From Combretum micranthum (Eukaryota; Streptophyta; Magnoliopsida; Myrtales; Combretaceae), in assembly GCA_024138025.1 (NCBI GenBank), contig JAMXBD010000964.1:372001-436000 (forward strand): 64,000 nt of DNA, read 5' to 3'. Shown piece by piece: positions 52,809 to 64,000 of this stretch (the first letter of the stretch is position 1; the number at the start of each line of letters is the position of its first letter). The notes below the pieces were generated by a model. The model saw only the letters and a list, made by a program, of their open reading frames with translations, did not search any database and was not told where the DNA came from. The position numbers and the translations under genes were made by a program.

Positions 52809-53640
52809 CCACTAAATAGCATCTCTCTAATCATATGCTCTAAGATTGTTTTTCCTTTTTTTTTTTTATATTTGAATAGTGATAAGGCTTGAAGTTAACA
52901 TGCCTTGCATCCTCTTGCAAATAAATTCTTTGCTTATAGGACCTACTTAGGGGTCAAGCAGTAGGTTTCTCAAAAAAGGCATTAAACTCTTCTAATAATT
53001 CAATGATTGTAGGATGTCCTACTTGATCCGTCATAGAATTAGTAACCAATGTACTAAAAGTAAACTAACATTGCATAGTAAGATTAGGACTCCCATGGGC
53101 TAACATAGTGAACATTTATTTACCTGTAATAGGAGTGACCACCTCATTTTGGCCTCATAGTATGCATGTTGAACCTTGCCACTGAAATTCCATTATGAGT
53201 AATTTGAAATTCCATTGCAATGTCCCAAGAGATACCAACCATGGCATGCCAAGTATCAAGTCATAAGTTTTTAGGGGTGGATCATAAAAATCATAGTGAA
53301 ACACTACTCCTTCCATGTTCCAACGAAACGCACAAACCATAAAGTGGCCATGGATTTTAACCCCATTAGCCATATTAATAGTTGGTTCCATTGGAGTCAA
53401 ACTACAATTTAGTTTCTTAGCCAACTCTTCAACTATGAAATTAGGTGAACTCCCAATATCAATTAAGATACTTAACTTCTTTCTCTTGAAACTTCCTCTA
53501 GCACACATGCTATGCTCAACATTATTGCTATTCTCACCAATAGCACATAATGTTAATGTAATTATCCTTCCTCTAACATTCCAACTTCATCCACAGCCTC
53601 TAATTCTTTAGGACCCTCGTCTTCCTTTCTAACCATTAAG
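52809..53640 (-). pseudogene. Element B: RT N-terminus and retropepsin-like protease
   Basis: The right part of the RT N-terminus (near 52,809-52,860) decodes as a glutamate- and arginine-containing spacer that joins the left part across the CACTA element. The protease frame (53,508-53,155) shows KKLSILIDIGSSPNFIVEELAKKL, a decayed D-S/T-G active site (D-I-G-S), and then a YDLILGMPWL block typical of chromovirus protease. A few further residues of the same frame extend to about 53,620, before which coding similarity stops. Gag of B is not recognised. Confidence 0.65.
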
Positions 53641-54043
53641 AGATTTCACAATGACATTTATACGTAAGGGAAAATCTATAACATTACTAGGAGATCAGAA
53701 TATTGGGGTCACTCAGATTTCACACCACTAGTTGTTTAGAATGATCTAAGTAGATTCTCTTGCATCTTACTTTCATTTAGTGGCTCACTAGGACATAAAT
53801 TCAGAGAGTAAGGCCCACAATACACTATTGGAAAATGTATTAGGTAGATTCTCTTAACTCTCCAATACCCCCTCATCCTTGCCTCCAAACAAAATGTGTA
53901 GCATATGATACATATTAAATAAGGTGTTTCTCTTACTAATGTCCAGCAATATAGGTATCTGCATTAACAAAAAAATGAGACTGAGAAACAAGTGAAAGAG
54001 ATGTTGGAGTAAAGAATTATATACATACAAATCATCCTCTCTT
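53641..54043. other. No gene seen
   Basis: The 65-codon - strand frame (53,854-54,051) is unassigned. The sequence may be LTR or gag remnants of the flanking elements, but I recognise no motif. Confidence 0.35.
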
Positions 54044-54855
54044 TTTTTCACTTGTGCTCTTGGTAAAAAAGAAGGATGTCACATGGAGTATAGATTATGA
54101 AGCTTTAAATCAGGTAACAATAAAGGATGAATTTCCTATTCCCACCATAGATGATTTACTTGATGAATTGAAACATGCAACTATTTTCTCTAAACTAAGT
54201 TTACATGTATGATATCATCAAATGAGGATACACAATGAGGACATACATAAAATAGCATTTAGGACCCATGAAGAACATTATGAGTTTCTTGTAATGCTAT
54301 TTGGTCTAAGTAATACTCTAGCTACTTTCCAATCCATAATGAATATGATTTTTAAGCCATTTGAACGTAAGTATATTATTGTATTTTTTTTGACATCTTA
54401 GTGTATAGTACAACTTTAGAATTGAATGTAGCACATTTGATAGCAATGTTCAAAGTTTTGTAGCAAAACACTTTTCATGTTAAAAATTCAAAGTGTGCAT
54501 TTATAGTAGACCCTATTGAATACTTAGGACATATAGTTTCTAAAGGAGTTGTTAATCTTGAGTTGTCTAAAGTTCAAGCTATTAAAGATTGGCAAACACC
54601 ATCTAATGTAAAGCAATTAAGAGAATTTTTAAGACTATTAGGATATTAAAGGTGGTTAATTAAAAGCTATGCATCTATAGTAGCATCGCTTACTAATTTG
54701 TTAAAAAAGGATTAGTTTTACCGGAATGATGTGGCAGATGTAACATTTAATCAATTGAAGAACGCTTTAATTTTAGCTCCTATTTTAACATTGCCAGATT
54801 TTTCATAACAGATTGTTACAGAAATAGATGCATCAAGATCAAGAATAGGGGTAGT
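54044..54855 (+). pseudogene. Gypsy reverse transcriptase fragment on the + strand
   Basis: In one frame with stops, the sequence decodes [53 protein letters not shown], then KCAF...IEYLGHIVSKG, LREFLRLLGY and LPDF near the end. This is the RT palm through connection, opposite in orientation to element B. A stop at about 54,400 falls in the FDD catalytic segment. RNase H and integrase are missing. It is too broken to appear as a long open frame. Confidence 0.75.
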
Positions 54856-55727
54856 GTATGGTCGGGTTCCAGTGGACACAAAGTTGAGTTTTCAAAATTT
54901 GTTATAAAAAAGTGCTAATATGTTCTATTCAATTTTGCCACAATTACCATTTAGGCAAGCACACTTATCGAAGTAGCATAGAAAATATTCGGTTGTATTC
55001 CTTGGGGATCATTAACATCTGCCTTACTTACTTTAAATCTATTATCTAGCCAAAGAAAAACTTAACAAATCATTATGAACATAAAAACTAAGCTCAGGTT
55101 AATTCTGATTATATACATGTTTTCAAGGCAAATTTAAAAGACAAATTCGTTAATGTAGAATGAGCTTAGGATTTGCTTCACCAAGTCTTTATTATATGAT
55201 TTCTTAACAAATTTAGTGAGTTGTTGTTCGGTATGCTTGAAGTTTTAGATTCACTAAAATAAGTTAAAGTCTCTTTCAAGATCAAGAACTTTAGTTCTAG
55301 GTTAAACCACCAGAATCTTTTCGCAAGCTATTAGCAAGCTAGATCCATATAAAGATTAAGAATCCTTTAATTAAATCCAATTTTAATTAATTTAAAATCA
55401 AGTGGCAGAAAGTTTTCCCATTCCTATCTCTAGGTGATAGAGCGATTTCATTAGCAGCCTAGATCAATTCAAAAGAACGATTGCTCAATTTGTTTAGTTG
55501 AAGCCATACATGAATGTACATGGTGTAGTCATATAAACTCACGAATTAAGGTTTGAGCTACTAATTAAAAGTACCTACACAATAATCAATTCCAACATGA
55601 TGAAATCACATGAATCAGGTGTTGAATTCACAAACCCTAAGTTAAAGTGATTATTTCTCCATGAATATGGACATTAAACCCAAATTTAAGAGAAATAGTG
55701 TGAAATTAAGATAAGAGTTACTGATTA
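54856..55727 (-). repeat. Inverted copy of the Athila-like LTR region
   Basis: Its reverse complement aligns with 6,060-6,650. Shared words are GGATTCTTAAT, TTGATCTTGAAAGAG/TTGACCTTGAGAGAG, GATCTAGGCTGCTAATGA/GATTTAAGCTATTGATGA, GCTAGATAATAG and GTGCTTGCCT/GTGAGCTTGCCTT. It is broken at its right end by element C. No coding frame is present. Confidence 0.6.
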
Positions 55728-57834
55728 TGTAACGCCTTAATCTGTTGGCAATTACAATCTGTCACGTGTCCTCTCTTTATAGGACATGCAAAGGCTAGAA
55801 CAACCTAATCCACAATATAAACACATAAGATATAGTATCCATAACTACCATAAAAGGTACATCAGAAGGTTTAAAACCTGTATAACATATAATAAAATTC
55901 CTTTTAAAAATCTCCTGTTTATCAAAATAAAGTTGGCATAAACCAAGCCAACATAATCAAGATAATTCTAACTCTACTAATTATGAAAAATGTGTCAAAT
56001 GCTATAAAAGATATCCAAGAACACAAAAATCCATAATCCTTCAGAACATATAAAAATCTTTAACATAATTCCAAATTCTGCATAAGATCTAAAAATTCTT
56101 TTCTCCAATTCCCGTATCCGAATCTATCCCTCAATATGGTAGCTTGGACCACTATCGCCATGCTCTTAATCTATATACAGATCATATCCAGAAATATCAT
56201 GTACTATGTCATCTTCGCCTATACTTGAAAATGAAAGGAATGAGCGAAAACGCCCAGTATGCCAATCCACAAAACGAATGCATATGCACACACAACATAT
56301 ATATATATATATATATATATCAAATGCAACTTACTCTAATGCAAACAATCAGATTATTATTTTTATTAAACCAGTAGAACAACACAGTTTAGAACTATAA
56401 ATCCCTAGTCCTAAACTTAGAGTAACTCAAACCCTTGAGAAATCAAACCAACTCTTGAAAATAAGTAATTATATACATATATATTAATGAATGGGTATTC
56501 CCCAAACACCCGCGACCATACTTCCAAAACACCTAAATCTACTAGAATCATCTCTAAGTGAAACTCCACTAGGGATAACGATACATAAGGAACAACAGGT
56601 TGCTATACCATTATCACTGTCTACCAGGTCTTTACTGGTCATAGCCAAATACACCCAGCAGACAAATTAATTAAGCCAAATAGATTTAGATTAATTATTA
56701 ATCTGTTGCTGCAACAAGGCATGCAAAATGCTAAACATGCAAATAAATACAACAAATAAGGAATGGTTGTACCTTTTCAATTTTAGGAACAAAAAATCCA
56801 CAAACCCTTATAAGCAACAACCCAAAATCTCCAAATCTCATGAATATAATATATGGACAGAAACAAAGTATAAATCATCAACATCAAATAAACCCTACCT
56901 TATCCAATTTCTCCAAAACCCTAACCTTTTAAGGAAACCACAACTGCAGCTTCTTCTTTGATCAAACTCCACAAAAATCCGAAAAGAACAAATTTCTCTC
57001 CAAAAACCCTGATATGAAATTATGCAAATACAGACAATTCTCCATAAAATCGAACTTTTACAGAATCTATGTTTTATAGGATAAAAACTTACTTGGATAA
57101 TCTTCTGAAGCCAAATTCCAGATTTCTCCAATCATGAATAGACAAAACCTCCCAAAAGGACAACTTCTTCCAAAACCCTAATTTGTAAATCAACAAGAAT
57201 AAACAATCACTAAATGAGAGTCATACTTTTAATTAACCTATGGATTAAAGAGATAAAAACTTACCTTAATCTTATCCTAGATCCCGATTGATCATTAAAA
57301 GATTGGATCTTGAACCAACTCTATGATTTCTCAAAAAATTTCCTTACAAAAACCAAACAAACCCCTAAACAACAGGAAGGATTCGAAGGAAACTTGAAAA
57401 TCAAAGGTGAATCCACTTACCTTGATTGAAAACCCGATCTCCACTTGATTTTCCCTCTCAAGAACCCTAGCAAACACTCTCTAGACGAAAAAGATGGAAG
57501 AACATATGAGAAACTCGTACCCTAAAACTCTTTTTATAAAAAGCATTTCGAAAAAGAAAGCTGGTTACTTCGACAGTCTTTCTCCTAAAGTTGGCAACCT
57601 TTAGGCTGACTTTTCGAAATCCACAAAATGCGTCGAGAGTTGAAAGCTGGTGCAAGGCTAGCGGCCTTCAATAAAAGCTGGTGGCTTTAACGTCAGCTTA
57701 AGTCCTTTCATTCAATTCTATGCGTATGTCTTCTTCATTCTCAAATCCATCTATTCAAGGACAAAAATATCCTTTTAAACAACATTATTTTACCATTCTA
57801 CCCTTCATTATAATTCATTTTTCTTTATATTACA
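55728..57834 (-). repeat. 3' LTR of element C, 2,107 bp
   Basis: Runs TGTAACGCCTTAATC to CTTTATATTACA on the + strand. It aligns from its start with 62,638 onward (GTCCTCTCTTTATAGGACAT and many longer blocks), with scattered differences and different (AT)n lengths. It contains GCTGGTGGCTT-like words near 57,680. Confidence 0.9.
56297..56320. repeat. (AT)n microsatellite in the element C 3' LTR
   Basis: An alternating AT run of 24 bp. The matching run in the 5' LTR (63,206-63,233) is 28 bp, so the tract has changed length since insertion. Confidence 0.9.
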
Positions 57835-57846
57835 TCTCTCCTCACC
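57835..57846 (-). other. Polypurine tract of element C
   Basis: The - strand reads GGTGAGGAGAGA, directly before the 3' LTR start TGTAATATAAAG. Confidence 0.75.
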
Positions 57847-57884
57847 TAAAAAGAACTTTCGTCCTCAAAAGTTACCTAGCTTAT

Positions 57885-59245
57885 TGAAACAACTTGGGAT
57901 ATCTTGACTTCATGTCTTCTTCCAATTCCTAAGTCGCTTCTCTTTTTGTTTGATTTGTCTATTGAACCTTTACGTGCTTAATCACTTTTCTTCTTAGGAC
58001 TTTCTCTTTTGTATCCAAAATCTTTATCAGCCTTTCAATCATTAAAAGATTAGGCTGCACTTCTAGCGATTCAAGAGCTACTATCTCATCAAGGTCTCTA
58101 ACATATTTTATGAGCATGGATACATAGAACACATTATGTATTCCTTCCAAATTAGGCGGAAAGGCCAATCTGTAAGAAACATCGCTTATCTTTTCCAATA
58201 TTTCATATGATCCCACGTATCTAAGATTCAACTTTCCTCTCAAACCAAATCTGACAACCCCTTTTGATGGTGAGATCTTAAGAAAAACGTACTCTCCTAC
58301 TTGAAACTTTAAGGGTCTTCTTCGTTTATCAACATAACTCTTTTGTCGACTCTGAGCAGCTTGCAATCTCTATCTAATCAACTTGACCTTGTCAATTGCA
58401 TCCTGCACTAGCTCGGGTCCTAACATCTGTCTTTCACCCACTTCTTCCTAGTGAATAGGTGATCTGCACTTTCTGTCATATAGTGCTTCAAATGGAGGCA
58501 TGCTAATCAATGCTTGATAACTATTACTGGAAGCAAATTCTACTAAAGGCAAATGCTCATTCCAGCTACCTTTGAAGTCCAAAACGCATGCTTTCAACAT
58601 ATCTTCTAGAGTTTGGATGATTCTCTCTGATTGTCCATTAGTCTGTGGATGATAAGCTAGACTAAAACCCAATTTGGTGCCCAAAGATTGTTGCAAACTC
58701 TTCCAAAATCTTCCAACAAATCGAGTATCCCTGTCTGGTACAATAGTTATTGGTATTCCATGCAACCTGACTATCTCTTTCACATACAACCTTGCCAACT
58801 GATCCACTCGATACCCAGTTTTGATAAGTATCAAGTGTGCTACTTTTGTAAGTCTATCCACTATCACCCAAACTGAGTCAAACTTCTCCCTTGTCTTAGG
58901 CAAAGCAGAAACGAAGTCCATCGTGATGTGTTCCCACTTCCACTGTGGTATCGACAAAGATTTCAACTCACCTGCCTGTCTTCTATGTTCAATATTTATC
59001 AATTGGCACATATGACACTTGGAAACATATTCAGCTGTTTCCTTTTTCATGTTATTCCACCAATATAGCTTTTTCAAATTTTGGTACATCTTATTACCTC
59101 CTAAATGGATGGAATAACTAAAATAGTGTGCTTCTTTCAATAACTCTCTCTTAACATCTCCTTGAACTAAAATACATAATCTTCCTTTATATCGCAGAAT
59201 ACCTTTCTCATCAATATAAAACTCTGGTGCACTACCAATCTCCAT
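57885..59245 (-). pseudogene. Element C integrase with chromodomain
   Basis: The frame 59,245-58,448 (265 codons) is the longest intact retroelement frame in the window. It has an HHCC-type domain (HLGGNKMYQNLKKLYWW, then CHMCQ), the core TMDFVSALP with the first Asp, PDRDTRFVG with the second, and NGQSERIIQTLEDML with the Glu of D-D-35-E. After a stop, the frame 58,366-57,959 holds the C-terminal domain (VGEYVFLKISPSKGV, RYVGSYEILEKI) and runs into the chromodomain, which has two further stops. In an active element it would integrate cDNA and bind chromatin marks. Confidence 0.85.
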
Positions 59246-59289
59246 TCTCTTCTTTATCTCTAGGATACTCTGATCATCTATCTAAGCTG

Positions 59290-60841
59290 TCTTAATTCTT
59301 TGTACAAGAGTATGCTGAATTCTCAAGTTAGCCAATCTTTCACCCACTTGTCTTGTAACTATCTCCAGCTCAAGCTTCCTCATATCCTCAATCAAATGGC
59401 ATTCTGTTGTAATCATAGCCGTAAGATTTTCTACTTTCTTTCTGCTCAAGGCATCAGCCATAACATTCGTCTTTCCTAGATAATACTGAATGTCTATATC
59501 ATAGTCCTTGATTCACTCCAACCACTTTCTTTGTCTCATATTCAGCTCTTCCTAGGTAAAGATGTACTTTAAACTCTTATGATTTGTATATACCTTGCAT
59601 CTTTCCCTATATAAGTAGTGTCTCTACAGCTTTAACGCATGCACAACTGCTGCTTGTTCCAGATCATATGTAGGATAATTCTTTTCATATGGCTTCAACT
59701 GTTTGGAAGCATATGCTATTACCCTTCCCCCTTACATCAATATACATCCCAATACTTGAATAGAGGAATCATTATATATAGCATATTCCTCACCACTCAC
59801 TGGTAAGGCTAGCATTGGAGCAAACACTAACTTGTTCTTCAACAACTGAAAACTAGCTTCACATTCTTCACTCCACACATACTTAACTCCCTTCTATGTC
59901 AATCTATTCAATAGACTAGCAATCTTTGAAAAATCTTCTACAAACCTTTTGTAATATCCTACCATTCCCAAAAAACTTCTAATTTCTGACACAGTCTTGA
60001 GACTTAGTCATTCAACAACCGCTTTCACTTTCTCAGGATCAACTCAAATACCATTACCATCAATTATATATCCTAAGAAAGAAACTTGTTCCAACCAGAA
60101 TTCACATTTAGAAAGCTTAGCATACAACTTCTCTTCTTTCAATCTGGTCAAAGCCAATCTCAGATGCTCCTCATGCTCCTCTTTAGACTTGGAATATACC
60201 AGAACATCATCAATAAAAACCATAAGAAACATATCCAGATAATCTTTGAATACTTTATTGATCAGATCCATAAACACTGCTGGCGCATTTGTAAGACTAA
60301 AGGGCATGAAAACAAATTCATAGTGTCTATACTTGGTCCTGAAAGCAGTCTTCTGAATATCTTATGTGTTCACTCTTAACTGGTGATATCCTGATCTCAT
60401 ATCAATCTTTGAAAACACCGAACCTCCTGCTAGTCAAACAAATCATCCATTCTTGGTAGAGGGTACTTATTTTTAACTGTCACCTGATTCAACTCTCCGT
60501 AGTCTATGCACAGTCTCATACTGCCATCTTTCTTCTTCACAAACAGAACTGGAGCTCCCCTGGGTGAAAGGCCGGGTCTAATAAACTTCTTCTTCAACTG
60601 ATCATCTAACTACTCTTTAAGGTCTACTAGTTCTATAGGAGACATGCGATAAAGGGGTCTTAGGAATCAGTGTAGTACCTGTTACCAAGTCATTATTGAG
60701 CTCTACTTCTCTTTTTGGTGGTAATCTAGGTAAATCTTCTAGAAAAACTTCTAGGTACTTACTCACCACTAGGATCTCAGATATATCTATCTTTTGTTTA
60801 TCCTCTTTTACTAAAGCTACCAACATAGATCTTCCCCACAA
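59290..60841 (-). pseudogene. Element C reverse transcriptase and RNase H
   Basis: The RT N-terminus is in 60,841-60,617 (VVSKYLEVFLEDLPRLPPKREVE). The palm and catalytic segment is in 60,307-60,044 ([21 protein letters not shown], then [21 protein letters not shown]). RNase H decodes from about 59,870 to 59,300 with stops. The frame between 60,616 and 60,308 has a stop and a frameshift. The FIDD catalytic pair is intact, but the gene is not. Confidence 0.82.
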
Positions 60842-60892
60842 CTCATAGGTAGGTAAAACTGGAGGTCTTTACACTACTAACTCATAAGCAAA

Positions 60893-61237
60893 CTAGTTTC
60901 CATCAGGAAAACTAAACTCTACTACAAGATCGTGACAATCAATCATAGTCTTATACTTTGTCAACCAGTCTACTCCTAGAATCACATCGAAATCCAGCAT
61001 ATCCAACACTACCAAATCTACAAGTAAAAGCCTACCTTCTATCTCTATATCCGCATTCCCGTAGATTCTATTTAACATAGACCTACTTCCCAATAGTATA
61101 CTCACAGACAAACATTCGGACAAAAACTCAATAAATACACCACATATAGATACAAAAGATTCAGTAACACAAGAAAAACTTGCACTAGTATCAAACAGTA
61201 CATATGCATCATGTAGGAGTATAGGAAACATACCCAT
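60893..61237 (-). pseudogene. Element C retropepsin-like protease
   Basis: The frame shows AYVLFDTSASFSCVTESF, in which the D-T-G active site is D-T-S, and DFDVILGVDWLTKY, the second protease motif of Tekay-type elements. The Gly to Ser change in the active-site triplet would likely abolish activity. Confidence 0.8.
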
Positions 61238-61381
61238 AACAATGTCTCACTATGCTGAAGAGTGTATACCTTTGTTGGTGCTCGTTACCTCTTGCTAAAA
61301 TATTGAGATATACCAAACTAAACTCTTGGAACTATTTGTCTTCCAGAATCCTTACAATTCACAGCTCTATGTCCTCTCTAC

Positions 61382-62434
61382 TTACACTTGAAACAAAAAA
61401 ACTTGAGGAAGAATCTTCTTTGTGCAGAACTTACTAATATGTCCAACTCTACCACAAGAAAAATAAGCATTCTCTATCCACTTGCAATCCTGCAGATCAT
61501 GTGGTCCAAGACATTTGGGGCATCTCTTATCTGCACTTTGCACTGCTGGCCTGAAAGGCTGTGTGATAGGTCTCTTACCCATGTCTTGTGTGAACACACT
61601 AGATGCTGGTCTCTTGTCCAAGAGTATCTGACCTCTCTGGGGCTCACGACTCTTCATTCTGCTCAAACCTTGCTCCACTATCTTAGCTTTGTTAACCACA
61701 GCTAAATAATTATTTAGATCCATTAGATTCACCTGATACTAGATCTCAGGCTCTAATTCGGTAATGAATCTGCTAACTTTAGCCTCTTCACTCTCTTTCA
61801 AAGCATCAGGAAGAAACCTCATCAATCTATGTAACTCTGTCTCATACTGTTCAACTAACATCTTCTCCTGCTACAGGGTGTAATACTCTTGAAACAACCT
61901 CTGTTTAACACTATCTGGAAAGAACTCTCTGTAGAAGGCTTGCTGAAACATCTGCCAAGTGATAACACCAGGCATGTGTATTTTGGTGCTCAATACCAAT
62001 TGTTAGCTCTCCCAGTCAGTAAATAGGAGGCATACTCAACTTTTTTGTTCTCTAGAATATCCAGAGTAGCAAAAGTTTTCTCAACCTCTTCCGTCTAAAG
62101 CTGTGCATTAAGAGGCTTACTTGGTACTGGCTCAAACTTACGTACCAAGTCCACAAATTTGTTCAGACTGAGAACATCAGCAGCTCTAACCCCTAAACCT
62201 CCATTTCCATTCAGCCTCTATGTCTCCAATCTTTAGGCTTCAACATTTGCTTGAACCATTTGCATGTCAAAGCCTGCATAAGCTGTGTAGCATCAACGAG
62301 AACCTATTGTCCTATAGGTGGAGCGATGGTAGTAAATCTTGATTCTGAGCCTATTGTTCTTCCTATCTACCATTCACTTCCTCCTCTTCAGCTCTAGAGG
62401 AACCCACATCAGGTGCTCTTCTCTTAGAAGGCAT
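61382..62434 (-). pseudogene. Element C gag
   Basis: The probable start codon at 62,434 begins MPSKRRAPDVGSSRAEEEE and meets a stop soon after. Capsid-like sequence follows with stops (around 61,740-62,200). The frame 61,732-61,382 ends with a CCHC-type knuckle, CGRVGHISKFC, and an upstream Cys-rich block (CPKCLGPHDLQDC) of the Tekay type. Confidence 0.7.
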
Positions 62435-62612
62435 TTTAACACATACAAAAACACAACAAGATTAGAAAAGAGTATCCAACTTAGAGATCAAAGCTTAAAA
62501 TCTAAAAGACAACAACAAACTTATCTAGAAAAGTAACCTAACTATATTCTACCCCACTCATCAATGCTCACTGTCCTAACGAGTCAATTTTCTTAAATCT
62601 AAAAGATTTAAA

Positions 62613-62630
62613 CCAATAGCTCTGATACTA
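62613..62630 (-). other. Primer-binding site of element C
   Basis: The - strand reads TAGTATCAGAGCTATTGG, a few bases inside the 5' LTR. It matches the initiator methionine tRNA end type TGGTATCAGAGC with a TA instead of TG at its start. Confidence 0.75.
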
Positions 62631-62637
62631 AATAAGT

Positions 62638-63201
62638 TGTAATGCCCTAACGTGTTCACAATTACAACCCACCACGTGTCCTCTCTTTATAGGACATGCA
62701 AAGGCTATAACAACCTAAACCACAATATAAACACATAAGATATAGTCTCCATAACTCTCATAGAGGGTACATCGAAAGGTTTAAAACCTGTATAATATAT
62801 AATAAAATTCCTTTTAAAAATCTCCTGTTTATCAAAACAAAGTTGGCATAAACCAAGTCAACATAATCAAGATAGTTCTAACTCCACTAATTATGTAAAA
62901 TCTCTCAAATGCTATAAAAGATATCCAAGAACATAAAAATCCATCATCCTTCGGAACATTTAAAAATCTTTGACATAAATCAAAATTCTACATAAGATTT
63001 AAAATTCTTTTCTCCAATTCCTGTATTTAAATCTATCCTTGAGCAGGGTGGTCTGGACCACTGTAGCCATCCTCTTGATCTATGTACAAATCATATCAAG
63101 AAATATCATATACTATGTCATCTTCACCTATACTTGAAAATAAAAAGAATGAGCAAAAGCGCCCAGTACGCCAATCCATAAAATGAATGCATATACACAC
63201 G

Positions 63202-63233
<32 letters not shown>

Positions 63234-64000
63234 CAAATGCAACTTAATCTAATGCAAACAATCAGATTATTATCTTTATTAAACCAGCAAAACAACACAG
63301 TTTAGAACTATGAATCCCTAATCCCATACTTAGAGTAACTCAACTAACTCTTGAAAATAAGTAATTATATACATATATTGGTGAATGAGTACCCCCAAAC
63401 ACCCATAGCCATATTGCCAAAACACCTAAATCTACCATAATCATTTCCAAGTGCAACTCCACTAGGAACAACGACACACAAGGATCAACAGGTTGCCACA
63501 CGAGTATCACTGTTTGCTAGGTCATTATTGGTCATAGCTAAACACACCCAGCAGACAAATTAATTAAGCCGAATAAATTTAAATTAATTATTAATATGTT
63601 CCTACAACAAAGCATACATAATACTAAACCTACAAGCAAATACAACAAAGAAGGAATGGTCGTACCTTTTCAATTTAGGAACAATTCCTCAAATCCACAA
63701 ACCCTTATAAGCAACAACCTAAAATCTCCAAATCTCTTGAATATAATATATGGGCAAAAACAAAGTATAAATCATCAACATCAAACAAACCCTAACTTAT
63801 CCAATTTCTCCAAAACCCTAATCTTTTAAGGAAACCACAACTGCAGCTTCTTCTTTGATCAAACTCCACAAAAATCCGAAAAGAACAGATTTCTCTCCAA
63901 AAACCCTAATATGAAATTCTGTAAATACAGACAATTCTCCATAAAATCGAACTTTTACAGAATCTATGTTTTATAGGATAAAAACTTACTTGGATAATCT
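62638..64000 (-). repeat. 5' LTR of element C, truncated by the window edge
   Basis: Starts TGTAATGCCCTAACG and aligns with the 3' LTR from 55,728 onward over at least 1.3 kb. Its outer part is beyond the window. It differs from the 3' LTR by scattered substitutions and small indels, so the insertion is not recent. Confidence 0.88.

Larger units (their letters stand above)
55728..64000 (-). mobile_element. Element C: Tekay-type Ty3/gypsy chromovirus, 5' LTR cut by the window edge
   Basis: The 3' LTR is at 55,728-57,834, the internal region at 57,835-62,637, and the 5' LTR from 62,638 to beyond the window. Gag, protease, RT, RNase H, integrase and a C-terminal chromodomain lie in that order on the - strand. 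The chromodomain region (near 57,890-57,960) has the pattern W/T...EAT-x-E-x-EEDMKSRYP, characteristic of the Tekay/Del group. All genes carry stops. The left boundary is preceded by GATTA, but the other flank is outside the window, so the duplication cannot be confirmed. Confidence 0.85.

Noticed and set aside
53155..62434. Possible endogenous pararetrovirus
   Set aside because: The RT sequences are linked to integrase and chromodomain, with LTRs, PBS and PPT. No movement-protein or coat-protein-like frame was seen.

Overview
The window is plant nuclear DNA, most likely from a repeat-rich angiosperm. The evidence is AT-rich intergenic sequence, a spliced plant DEAD-box helicase with nine GT-AG introns, an intronless legume-lectin receptor kinase, and several lineages of plant Ty3/gypsy retrotransposons. 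I cannot name the species. I see no rRNA, tRNA or CRISPR array.

Layout. (1) 1-18.4 kb is retroelement sequence: parts of an Athila-like LTR, a decayed Tat-lineage gypsy element on the + strand (gag, protease, RT and integrase remnants, about 6.9-11.2 kb, with a degenerate antisense ORF at 16.1-17.3 kb and a 3' LTR near 17.6-18.3 kb), and very long LTRs (3.5-3.8 kb) of one family inserted as solo LTRs at 1497-5320 and 12147-15657. A small hAT-type element (8742-9183) sits inside the Tat pol. (2) 18.4-24.1 kb is intergenic, with a MITE family, a 178-bp inverted-repeat MITE and tandem repeats. (3) 24.3-32.5 kb is the genic island. It holds two apparently intact genes, both on the - strand: an RH30-type DEAD-box RNA helicase (10 exons, 639 codons) and an L-type lectin receptor-like kinase (659 codons, one exon). 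(4) 32.5-34.4 kb is intergenic, with another MITE copy and a fold-back element. (5) 34.46-53.64 kb is one old - strand chromovirus remnant (element B, about 4 kb of its own sequence) expanded to about 19 kb by insertions. These are element A, a CRM-like gypsy with both LTRs; a solo long LTR that itself contains a second long solo LTR in the opposite orientation; and a 2.2-kb CACTA-type DNA transposon. Four of these five junction pairs can be read to the base from target-site duplications. (6) 54.04-55.73 kb is a + strand gypsy RT fragment plus an inverted copy of the Athila-like LTR. (7) 55.73-64.0 kb is a - strand Tekay-type chromovirus (element C) with a 2.1-kb 3' LTR and a 5' LTR that runs off the window. 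All retrotransposon reading frames carry stops or frameshifts, so none looks autonomous.

The two host genes are not an operon and have no obvious joint function. The helicase is a nuclear/cytoplasmic RNA-remodelling enzyme. The kinase is a plasma-membrane receptor with all catalytic motifs intact. The rest of the window records at least three generations of transposon-into-transposon insertion and of LTR-LTR recombination that left solo LTRs. I did not find a clearly new gene system. The best candidates for undescribed biology are the long-LTR family with no visible internal region, the antisense ORF of the Tat element, and two uncharacterised inverted-repeat elements.
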